Shown: positions 14,646 to 20,621 of the stretch, piece after piece
Layout of the letters: each line of letters begins with the position of its first letter
Numbering within the stretch: position 1 is the first letter of the stretch
From: a virus
Strand: one strand, 5' to 3'
Virus record (IMG/VR): IMGVR_UViG_3300007541_000306
Coordinates: 1 to 20,621 of that record
DNA length: 20,621 nt
Program-made: the position numbers and the translations under genes
Notes under the pieces: model-generated
What the model was told of the DNA's origin: nothing
Databases searched by the model: none
Seen by the model: the letters and a program-made list of their open reading frames with translations, nothing else

Positions 14646-15407
14646 TCAATCCTCCTCGTCCACTTGGTCGATAACGACCATGAGGAAATGCGTGTGCTCT
14701 TGTTCAATGACCATCACCGTGTCGTCTCCAGTGTGGATGTCCACGTCACCCGAAGGTAGGCTGTTGAGCAGTTCAGGAAGCCACTTGTCGAAGGCCGAGG
14801 ATGCCGTGACGGCGGGGCCTTCGACGTTGGTGAGTGGGGCGTTGACGAACATCTTACCTGTCGAGTCCTTCCCGCCGCGAATCGTCAACTGCGAGCCGTC
14901 TGCGTCAAACTCAGTTCGGCACGAGTAATTGTCGCCGAGCACCTTCTTGAAGTGCGTAGCAGGCTTGAGCGCCTCCGACGCCACCCGTGCATGGTGAGTG
15001 AGTGGTGTGTTGAACCACGTCCGCCACATGCCCTCCTTGGATGTCTCAATGGCTCGCTCCATCATCCCCACGCGCTTCTGCGATTCGACGTAGGACGCCG
15101 TGGGTAACTTGAGGCTGACTTTCTCACCCGACAGGTGGAGGGTGCCATTCTTCCCTTCTTGGCTCACGTCGAGGCTGGACACCTTCGTGCTGCTGAGGAA
15201 CTTCTTGACCTTTGGTAAGTCTGTGATGCTGATGTGACCCGTCTTGGTCACCCCGCAGTCCATCTTCCGCGACACGTAGTGCGTGGTCTTCCCGACCGAA
15301 GCCGATATGTGGTCACTGCCCACTTTGATGGCGATGTCCTGAAGGTCTGCCCCGAACGAGTCAAGGAAGTTCGTCAGGTTATCGCGGCTGATGCTGAAGG
15401 ATGCCAT
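14646..15407 (-). CDS. PCNA-like sliding clamp (divergent)
   Basis: 253 aa, the usual length of an archaeal PCNA monomer (about 245-250). The sequence alternates strands and short helices in a two-domain pattern: an N-terminal helix (NLTNFLDSFG), a mid-chain run of strands (SSLDVSQEGKNGTLHLSG, KVSLKLPT), and a C-terminal block (FDKWLPELLNSLPSGDVDI, TVMVIEQEHTHFLMVVIDQ) that mirrors PCNA's last helix, strands and 'P' motif. Identity to PCNA is low by eye, so the call rests mainly on length, fold pattern and its position between clamp loader and polymerase. GAGGTG lies five bases before ATG 15407. Clamps hold PolB on DNA and recruit partners through PIP boxes, and a PIP-box candidate lies downstream in the block. 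Confidence 0.6.
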   Translation of the reverse strand: MASFSISRDNLTNFLDSFGADLQDIAIKVGSDHISASVGKTTHYVSRKMDCGVTKTGHISITDLPKVKKFLSSTKVSSLDVSQEGKNGTLHLSGEKVSLKLPTASYVESQKRVGMMERAIETSKEGMWRTWFNTPLTHHARVASEALKPATHFKKVLGDNYSCRTEFDADGSQLTIRGGKDSTGKMFVNAPLTNVEGPAVTASSAFDKWLPELLNSLPSGDVDIHTGDDTVMVIEQEHTHFLMVVIDQVDEED

Positions 15408-15416
15408 GTGTGCACC

Positions 15417-16466
15417 TCAGAGTGTACCCTCGCGGAGTTCCGGCAGGCCGAGCCATTGTGCGGGCTCACCGGCCTTCGTGACGAAGTATAGTCGCCTTTG
15501 GTTGAGAAGGTCGGAGTTGGTCTTCTGCTTGAAGAACTCAGCCTCGTAGCGAACCTCGCCGGTCTTGGCACCGTCCGCGTTGCGGACGACCGAGCGCCTG
15601 CACCAGATGACCTGAAACAGGTCCTGATTGGCTGACTTCTCCCACGCGAACTTCCAACCGTCAAAGCCGACCTTGCCGTCCTTGTCCTCCCTGAGGTGGG
15701 TTTCCCAGTAGACGTCGACGCCGAGCAGGTTGAGGCGCTGGCACTGTGCGGTCAGTTGCTTGAACCGCGTCGAGCGGATGGCCCAGTTCCAGCCAATCTC
15801 CTTATTCAACTTCGCAGCGCTGGCCTCGACGGCATCGGTGGCCTTCATGTCGAGGTCGTGAATCTTCATCACGTTCATGCACATGCCGTCGAACTGGTCC
15901 ACGCCCGTGACGATGAACGTCTTGAGCGGCAGACCGTCGAAGTCGGGCCTCTGCTGCTGCTCGGCGTACTCGACGGCGAACTTGCAGATGTCCATGGTGC
16001 GGTTGTAGGAGGCGAGGTAGTTGTAGGCCGTGCGGTTTTCTTGCTGCATCACCCAAGGGGAGAAAGTGCGGAAACGCTCGTCCTTCGGATAGTGAGCCGT
16101 CTTGCACGCCAGCCCACCGTTGTCGTGGTCAAGCACGAAGCACATGCCCTGTGGGTGCCGATGTACGTGAGCATCCATGGCCAACCCGGTCTTGCCCGTG
16201 CCTTCGTGCCCCACCATGCCACAGAAGATGGCACTCGGCGCCATCGCATCGGGTGCGGCCTGAGCCTGCATTTCCTGCATCAAATCAGGGAAACGCGTGA
16301 GGAAGTCGGACGAGGTGGTCGGCTCAGCGGGAGCCGCAACCGCCACGGGCGCCTCTGCCACAGGGGCAGGCTCAGGCGCTGGTGTCGCCTTCACCGGGGC
16401 CGGCGCAGGGGCCGGGGTGCTCGTCGTCGTCGTGCTGCTGTCTGCGAGTGCTTCCCATCCGTTCAT
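15417..16466 (-). CDS. RadA-core/Sak4-like ATPase with disordered N-terminus
   Basis: 349 aa. Residues 12-50 are an Ala/Pro/Thr-rich, probably unstructured linker. The ATPase core follows: Walker A GHEGTGKT (86-93), a strand FVLDHDNGG (110-118), and Walker B FIVTGVDQF (184-192). This is the RecA-like fold of phage Sak4 and short RadA paralogues, which lack the N-terminal HhH domain and assist strand annealing or recombination. Position after the OB-fold protein and before the clamp fits recombination-dependent replication. It overlaps the upstream gene by ATGA, with GGAGG nine bases before the ATG. It could alternatively be a DnaB-like or AAA_24 ATPase; I see no helicase extension. Confidence 0.7.
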   Translation of the reverse strand: MNGWEALADSSTTTTSTPAPAPAPVKATPAPEPAPVAEAPVAVAAPAEPTTSSDFLTRFPDLMQEMQAQAAPDAMAPSAIFCGMVGHEGTGKTGLAMDAHVHRHPQGMCFVLDHDNGGLACKTAHYPKDERFRTFSPWVMQQENRTAYNYLASYNRTMDICKFAVEYAEQQQRPDFDGLPLKTFIVTGVDQFDGMCMNVMKIHDLDMKATDAVEASAAKLNKEIGWNWAIRSTRFKQLTAQCQRLNLLGVDVYWETHLREDKDGKVGFDGWKFAWEKSANQDLFQVIWCRRSVVRNADGAKTGEVRYEAEFFKQKTNSDLLNQRRLYFVTKAGEPAQWLGLPELREGTL

Positions 16467-17719
16467 TCTTGGTTCCCTCCGAATTGGCTCAGGCTCGTGT
16501 CGCCACTGCCCCCAGCGGGACGGGCGGTACGAGGCGGAATGTAGATGCCGAGCGCCGTGAGGCTCGCCTGCATCTCGTTGTTGTACGGCTTCAGGCGCAG
16601 GCGACCGACGACGATGACCTGTGTCTTTTCGTCGTACTGTCGCATCTCACCGTTACGGTCACGGTACTCAAAGACACGGTCTTCATCGTGCATGCGACCA
16701 GAGACCCAGACGGTCACGGGGTCAACGCCCTGACGTGCGATGGACAGCCGATACGTTCGCCCTGTGGGGTCGTACTCACTGCTCATGTGGTCACGATTCA
16801 GGTAGGTGACGTAGCCGCTCGTGATGACGAGGGGGTTGACGGTGTAGCCGGACGCGGTTGTGACCGTGCGGTCACCGTGGACTTCCACGAGTTCGCCGAG
16901 TTCGGCGTATTCGTGGTGCATCTTCGCGTTCACGAGGAGGCGCTCGGCGCTGAATGCCTGACGCAGATGTTCAGGAAGCCAAGCGTCCGTGTACTCAACC
17001 GTCTCGTGGAAGTTGCGATTGGTGTAGAGCAGGTCTTGGTCGCTCCGCGTGGGGGCGATGACCTGAATCTTGCACGCTTCCCACTTGGTGTACGTCGCCT
17101 TCATGGCGTCGCCCTGCAAATTGATGCTCCACGCCTTGATGTCGCCACCCGATTCGGGGCTGCCAAGGAAGTATGCCTTGCGACTGAAACTCGTGGGCGC
17201 CATGGGCTTGCGCTCGCCGTCACGGTTGGCCATGAGGCAAAGGAGCATGTCGTCGTTCTCAAAGCCGTACCACGGCAGGTCACTTCCCTTGACGCGGTCC
17301 TCGGTGGGCTGACCGTTGATGTGCCACAGACCCTCCTTGGCCGTCAGGATGCCGATGAGGCCTTCGTCGATGGCTCGGTCGCGGTTGTTTCGGAACATGG
17401 TGAGGGCATTGTCGAAGACGCCCTTCCGCCCGTCACGCTCGCTGTCTTCGATGCCGATGAACATACCGACATAGGTCACCGTGTCGCGGCTGCTTCCGCC
17501 GCCGCCGACATTGTTTCGGTCTTCAATGACGAATTGCTCGGACCACTGGCTGAGGTAGAAGGGGTCCTCGCTGTGCGGGGCATCCACTTCAAACTCAGCC
17601 TTGAGCCACTTGGCGAAGCGGGCTCCAGCCTCTTCAAGGCTGATGCCATGCTTCCCCGCATAGCCTGTCAGGCGTTCGGTCACATCTTCGGGCCACGTTT
17701 TTTCTGGGGTATCGGTCAT
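16463..17719 (-). CDS. OB-fold ssDNA-binding protein (RPA-like), putative
   Basis: 418 aa, beta-rich with no enzyme motif. The C-terminal half (from about residue 270) has two strand-dense segments, DRTVTTASGYTVNPLVITSG and a run ending VIVVGRLRLKPYNNEM, as in OB folds with the typical 'v.v.G.l....' closing strands. An N-terminal helix pair is followed by another OB-like segment (YVGMFIGIEDSERDG). The tail is Gly/Ser-rich and flexible (PAGGSGDTSLSQFGGNQE), as in many ssDNA-binding proteins. Between clamp loader and RadA-like ATPase, an RPA/SSB role is the natural reading, but no zinc finger is present and the family assignment is by eye. ATG 17719 overlaps the RFC stop (ATGA), with GGAGG seven bases upstream. 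Confidence 0.55.
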   Translation of the reverse strand: MTDTPEKTWPEDVTERLTGYAGKHGISLEEAGARFAKWLKAEFEVDAPHSEDPFYLSQWSEQFVIEDRNNVGGGGSSRDTVTYVGMFIGIEDSERDGRKGVFDNALTMFRNNRDRAIDEGLIGILTAKEGLWHINGQPTEDRVKGSDLPWYGFENDDMLLCLMANRDGERKPMAPTSFSRKAYFLGSPESGGDIKAWSINLQGDAMKATYTKWEACKIQVIAPTRSDQDLLYTNRNFHETVEYTDAWLPEHLRQAFSAERLLVNAKMHHEYAELGELVEVHGDRTVTTASGYTVNPLVITSGYVTYLNRDHMSSEYDPTGRTYRLSIARQGVDPVTVWVSGRMHDEDRVFEYRDRNGEMRQYDEKTQVIVVGRLRLKPYNNEMQASLTALGIYIPPRTARPAGGSGDTSLSQFGGNQE

Positions 17720-18657
17720 GTCCTGTCCTCCATGTTTTTCTTCAGTTTCGCTATGAAGTACTCAACGTAGGCGATGTCGTCGTCCGGCCATGAGTGGGCC
17801 AGAAGGGCGAACTCGCCATACGTGAGCATGAACGCGTGCCAGTCATCCTCACTTTCCATGAGGGGCTTCACGCGGTAGCGGAGCCCTTGCAGGACTCCAA
17901 ACCTCGACTGACCAGACTCCAAGGCCTGAGTCAATCGCGCGGTGACTGTGGGGAAATCGCTGCCCATGATACTCAGGGCAGCGCGGTTAAGGTTGTTCGT
18001 GTCCCTGCGAAGGAACTCCATCATGGCGCCTACCTCCTTGGGCAGGCTTTCGAGGGTGTCGATGGCCTTCCGCATGCTTCCTGCGGAGGTCCGCACAAGG
18101 GCTGGCAGGTGCTCTATCCATTCGGAAGGCATGCCTTCCGCTACGATGATGCGGCCCAGTCGGTTAAGGACGCTCGCGTCTGAATCGGACAGGGGCTTGA
18201 AGTGATACGTGACGCATCGGTCACGGATGGCGCTGTGAATCGGACCGATGTCGTTCGCAGTGAGAATGAAGATGGTGCTCTGATGGTTCTCTTCCAAAAT
18301 CTGTCGAAGGGCCTTCTGTGCAGGAGCAGTGAAGGACTCAAACTCGTCGAGGACTTCTCCTCGACGACTGACGCCCATGCCCTTCTGTCGGGCGATGCTC
18401 TTCAAGTCACGCACATAGTCGATGCCTCGGTCGTCTGAGGCGTTGGTGACGCTGTAGTTCATGGGGTCGAAGAACTCACCCTGTAGATTACGGAGGAGTG
18501 CCAAAGCGGCACTGGTCTTGCCCACGCCGGGTGGACCCACGAGGAGAATGTTTGCGGGACAGGTGTCGATGTCCCAACCCTTTGCCGCAGCGAGGAACTC
18601 CTCGCAACCGGCCAAGTCGTCCAAGGAGGACGGTCTGTATTTCTCTCGGAGGTTCAT
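17716..18657 (-). CDS. RFC-type clamp loader subunit (small subunit-like)
   Basis: 313 aa AAA+ ATPase. Motifs in order: EKYRPSSLDDLAG (5-17, the RFC 'YRP' box), Walker A GPPGVGKT (41-48), NASDDRGIDYVR (72-83), Walker B VLDEFES (102-108), sensor 1 ILTAND (131-136), RDRC (145-148, the SRC arginine-finger position with Asp for Ser) and sensor 2 GSMRKAID (193-200). Walker B reads DEFE rather than the usual DEAD. It opens and loads the sliding clamp encoded three genes downstream. No large-subunit partner lies in the window, so the loader may be homomeric or use host or distant viral subunits. AGGTGG is seven bases before the ATG, and a TATA-like box lies 30 bases upstream. Confidence 0.95.
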   Translation of the reverse strand: MNLREKYRPSSLDDLAGCEEFLAAAKGWDIDTCPANILLVGPPGVGKTSAALALLRNLQGEFFDPMNYSVTNASDDRGIDYVRDLKSIARQKGMGVSRRGEVLDEFESFTAPAQKALRQILEENHQSTIFILTANDIGPIHSAIRDRCVTYHFKPLSDSDASVLNRLGRIIVAEGMPSEWIEHLPALVRTSAGSMRKAIDTLESLPKEVGAMMEFLRRDTNNLNRAALSIMGSDFPTVTARLTQALESGQSRFGVLQGLRYRVKPLMESEDDWHAFMLTYGEFALLAHSWPDDDIAYVEYFIAKLKKNMEDRT

Positions 18658-18687
18658 GTCGATTCCACCTGCCTACCTTTGATGGGA

Positions 18688-18695
18688 CTTTATAA
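18688..18695 (-). promoter_or_regulatory. TATA-like box upstream of the clamp-loader gene
   Basis: On the minus strand the sequence reads TTATAAAG, an archaeal TATA-box match, in the only gap longer than 12 bases (48 bases) within the minus-strand block. Its centre is about 34 bases before the RFC ATG. With the usual 25-base spacing to the transcription start, the leader would be under 10 bases, so mRNA from here might be nearly leaderless. No clear purine-rich BRE is visible just upstream. It is a candidate only. Confidence 0.45.
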
Positions 18696-18705
18696 CCGGA
18701 AACAT

Positions 18706-20160
18706 TCAGTTGGCCATTTCGATGAGGTCAGTCAACTGGGAGACGTCAGAATACCCAAGGTTGTCGTCTGCGTACAGAATGTCCGCATCAGTCATCTTGA
18801 GTTCGGTTAAGGAGAAGCCCTTCATCTCCAGCACGACGACGACGCCGTACTCGTCGACTGGGAGCCAACCCTGTCCTACCAGCAAACCCTGCTGAGCAAG
18901 GCGCTGACGAACGTGCTGGGCCACGGAGGCACTTAACTTGGCCTGCCCGACCTCGTAGACCTCATACCCATCGAGGGATGAGAGGCGCACGAATGTCTCG
19001 TAATCAGTGTCCCGCATGATTGAGGACACGAGGAGTTGGATGTGGAAAGCGTCCTTGAGGATGGTCCAGCCGCCCTCACCGCCAAGGAGGATGCCTCCCG
19101 GCTTGACGAGGCGCATCTTCTCACCGGCCTCAAGGGCTTCAACGTAGTTCGTGTAGTCGGTGCCTGAAGGCACGAACTTCCCCTCCTTGACCGGCACAAT
19201 CGGACTGAGGCCGGCGAGGGCATTTAAGCGGTCACGGTAGTCCTCCTTGTAGAGGTCCCAGTTGTCGTCCACGGACAGCAAGTCGGTGACGTGCGTCACT
19301 TCGATGCCATCAACCTCGACCTCGACAATGGCTTCGTGGCCGGTGAACGGCAAGGTGAGAGGTTTGCCCATCACCTGCTTGTGCCGGTTATACAGGACGC
19401 CTCGGAAGGTGCCTGTCGGGAACTCGGTGATGTGGAGGTAGCGTCGCGGATTCGCCATGACGTCGACGTAGACATCAGAAGGAGTAGTCATCCTGTCCCA
19501 CGCCTTGAACACAGGGCCAAGGAACGGCTGGCCGGGCTGCATGGTGCGAACCTCCATGTCTGGTTTGTCGCCCAGCATCCGCTGCAGAATCTCAGCAGGA
19601 CGCATGGTTTCCAGCATCGCGCTGATGGATTGCAGGCTCTGTGCACCACGAAGCGTGGTGTAGGAAACCATCTGTAGGAATCGTTTCACAGGAAGGGGTG
19701 GGCGTTCTCCGGTGGCCCGCGCCCAGAAGAGGAGGGCCTCTCGCTCGTTGAGGCGTGTGGCAATCTTCAGGAAGCCGTCGTCGCGAATCCGACCCATGAG
19801 GTTCAGGGCCTGCTTGACGGTCATGCCCTCACCGCCAAACTCAGGCGACTCCAGTGCCAACAGTGGCACCATAGGCTTGCCTGCCAGCGCCTCGTCCCAG
19901 ACGAGGGGTGAGATGGACAATTTCTTGCAGACGTCGTCCCTCAGTTCCCTGAACGAAACGAACTGCCTTGGGAAGCGCGAGTGCTCAGGGTAGAGCACGT
20001 CAATGAGTTGCTCAAGGTCTTCCTCGGCGTTGCGTACAGCGCCCTCGACCGTGTCGAGGCAGAACCGGAAGTGCGTGGAGCGATTCTCAGCGTCGCGCAG
20101 GTAGTCCCTGTAGTAGGAGCGCAGGGCCTCCGACACCTTGGCTGCATCAGCCAGTAGCAT
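18706..20160 (-). CDS. ATP-dependent DNA-ligase-like protein, catalytic Lys not evident
   Basis: 484 aa. The N-terminal ~200 residues are helical, like the DNA-binding domain of archaeal ATP ligases (FWARATGERPPLPVKRFLQM). The next part follows ligase order: ITEFPTGTFRGVL (244-256) where motif I (E-K-x-D-G-x-R) should lie, HVTDLLSVDDNWDLYKEDYR (290-309) like motif III with its RR helix, KPGG (353-356) near motif IV, and GGWTILKD (363-370) like motif V. A C-terminal OB-like part follows. The nucleotide-binding Lys is missing (Phe246), so it may be inactive or the assignment may be wrong. ATG 20160 is preferred over GTG 20178 because GGAGG (20167-20171) lies six bases before it. It is probably a replication protein in any case. 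Confidence 0.45.
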   Translation of the reverse strand: MLLADAAKVSEALRSYYRDYLRDAENRSTHFRFCLDTVEGAVRNAEEDLEQLIDVLYPEHSRFPRQFVSFRELRDDVCKKLSISPLVWDEALAGKPMVPLLALESPEFGGEGMTVKQALNLMGRIRDDGFLKIATRLNEREALLFWARATGERPPLPVKRFLQMVSYTTLRGAQSLQSISAMLETMRPAEILQRMLGDKPDMEVRTMQPGQPFLGPVFKAWDRMTTPSDVYVDVMANPRRYLHITEFPTGTFRGVLYNRHKQVMGKPLTLPFTGHEAIVEVEVDGIEVTHVTDLLSVDDNWDLYKEDYRDRLNALAGLSPIVPVKEGKFVPSGTDYTNYVEALEAGEKMRLVKPGGILLGGEGGWTILKDAFHIQLLVSSIMRDTDYETFVRLSSLDGYEVYEVGQAKLSASVAQHVRQRLAQQGLLVGQGWLPVDEYGVVVVLEMKGFSLTELKMTDADILYADDNLGYSDVSQLTDLIEMAN

Positions 20161-20413
20161 CAGACCCCTCCAGTTCACGGAGGGTATGCTGCAGAGCCTT
20201 CACGAGCGAAGCCACGTCCTCAAGGTCAAGCCTCACGCCCTCCCGCGTGAAGCCTTCTCCTTTGGGATGCTCGGCGGTCCTTTGGACACGGATGTCGATT
20301 TTGGGCGGGTCGCGTCGACCGGGGACGGTCACGACCTTCATCACCACCTCGGCCTTGCCGCGCCACTTGGACGCAGATGCAGGGACGCGCCAGACGATTC
20401 GCTCGCTGAACAT
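20147..20413 (-). CDS. Small PC4-like protein (88 aa), putative ssDNA binder
   Basis: ATG 20413 is chosen because GGAGG (20421-20425) lies seven bases upstream; the longer frame from TTG 20437 has no such site. The C-terminal half, PKIDIRVQRT then GEGFTREGVRLDLEDVASL and a long helix, resembles the PC4/Sub1 ssDNA-binding fold ('vdiR.y....g...tkkGi.L..eqw..L'). The N-terminus is basic with strands (RIVWRVP, KWRGKAEVVMKVV). The call is by eye and weak; T5-type phages are known to carry such proteins. It overlaps the ligase-like gene by 14 bases. Confidence 0.55.
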   Translation of the reverse strand: MFSERIVWRVPASASKWRGKAEVVMKVVTVPGRRDPPKIDIRVQRTAEHPKGEGFTREGVRLDLEDVASLVKALQHTLRELEGSDATG

Positions 20414-20415
20414 GC

Positions 20416-20526
20416 TCATGCCTCCGTGAACTCCCAATAGATGTACTCGTCTGTTTCAATGACCGCCTTCATGTGCGGGTGGTTGCACGAACACCACACG
20501 TTCTCACACTTGGGTCCGTGCGTCAT
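20416..20526 (-). CDS. 36-aa Cys/His-rich ORF
   Basis: ATG 20526 overlaps the upstream stop (ATGA), with GAGGTGA four bases before it. The peptide has C7, C12 and C14 followed by H16 and H18 (CENVWCSCNHPH), a compact set that could bind zinc, then an acidic/aromatic tail (DEYIYWEF). Its stop lies two bases before the next ATG, and its GAG GCA codons supply that gene's Shine-Dalgarno. Too short for the usual gene finders, but the context argues for translation. Function unknown. Confidence 0.55.
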   Translation of the reverse strand: MTHGPKCENVWCSCNHPHMKAVIETDEYIYWEFTEA

Positions 20527-20621
20527 GCGCTCACCTCAATATGCCATTCCGACACACCGTGGTCGAACCACGCTGCTGTAATGCGGAACTTGCCCGTGTA
20601 GTTCTTGCAGAACGAACGGTG
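20523..20621 (-). CDS. C-terminal end of an unknown protein, start outside window
   Basis: The minus-strand frame is open from the window edge to TGA at 20523-20525, giving 32 residues that end in FDHGVSEWHIEVSA. The stop overlaps the next ATG in the ATGA manner seen across this block. The two other frames read less plausibly (rich in Arg/Thr or with stops). Nothing can be said of its function from this fragment. Confidence 0.5.
   Translation of the reverse strand, partial: HRSFCKNYTGKFRITAAWFDHGVSEWHIEVSA

Noticed and set aside
16382-17770. 462-codon plus-strand open frame
   Set aside because: It lies antisense across the OB-fold protein gene, whose start, ribosome-binding site and overlaps are well supported. 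The product has no motif and looks like the usual mirror frame of a GC-rich gene.

Overview
The window looks like part of a head-tailed dsDNA virus (or integrated provirus) of a euryarchaeon. The closest fit I know of is the magroviruses of marine group II Euryarchaeota (Poseidoniales), which were described as head-tailed viruses carrying an almost complete archaeal-type replication apparatus. The evidence is the pairing of tail genes with archaeal/eukaryotic-type replication proteins (clamp loader, clamp, family B polymerase, AEP primase, XPF-type nuclease) and a group II chaperonin. No rRNA, tRNA, CRISPR, IS element or integrase is visible. The virus assignment is an inference from gene content, not from a database search.

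Layout. Positions 1-4685 (+ strand) are the end of a structural module: a truncated tail/baseplate-hub-like protein, a 118-aa tail protein, a 938-aa tail fibre with repeats, and an 84-aa zinc-ribbon protein. The module meets the rest of the window convergently, with only 16 bases between the opposing stop codons (4685/4702). Positions 4702-20621 (- strand) are one dense block of about twenty genes. In transcription order these are: two tiny ORFs at the right edge, a small PC4-like protein, a degenerate ATP-dependent DNA-ligase-like protein, RFC-type clamp loader, OB-fold (RPA-like) protein, RadA/Sak4-like ATPase, PCNA-like clamp, zinc ribbon, DNA polymerase B, MazG-like helix protein, a 59-aa zinc protein with PIP-box-like motifs, Cas4/RecB-like Fe-S nuclease, a 90-aa unknown, a PriS-PriL-type primase, a 78-aa unknown, an XPF/ERCC4 nuclease, a P-loop putative helicase, a Cys-rich 57-aa protein, a DEDDy exonuclease, a thermosome subunit and a 16-aa CxxC peptide.

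Most junctions in the minus block overlap (ATGA, GTGA) or are a few bases apart, with Shine-Dalgarno sequences inside the upstream gene, so translation is probably coupled. The only gap longer than 12 bases in that block (48 bases, 18658-18705) contains a TATA-like box, a candidate internal promoter for the segment starting at the clamp loader. The genes make biochemical sense together: primase starts strands, RFC loads the clamp for PolB, the OB-fold protein coats ssDNA, the Sak4-like ATPase, XPF, Cas4-like and DEDDy nucleases handle recombination or repair, and the chaperonin probably folds viral proteins. There is no gene-free stretch over 300 bases.
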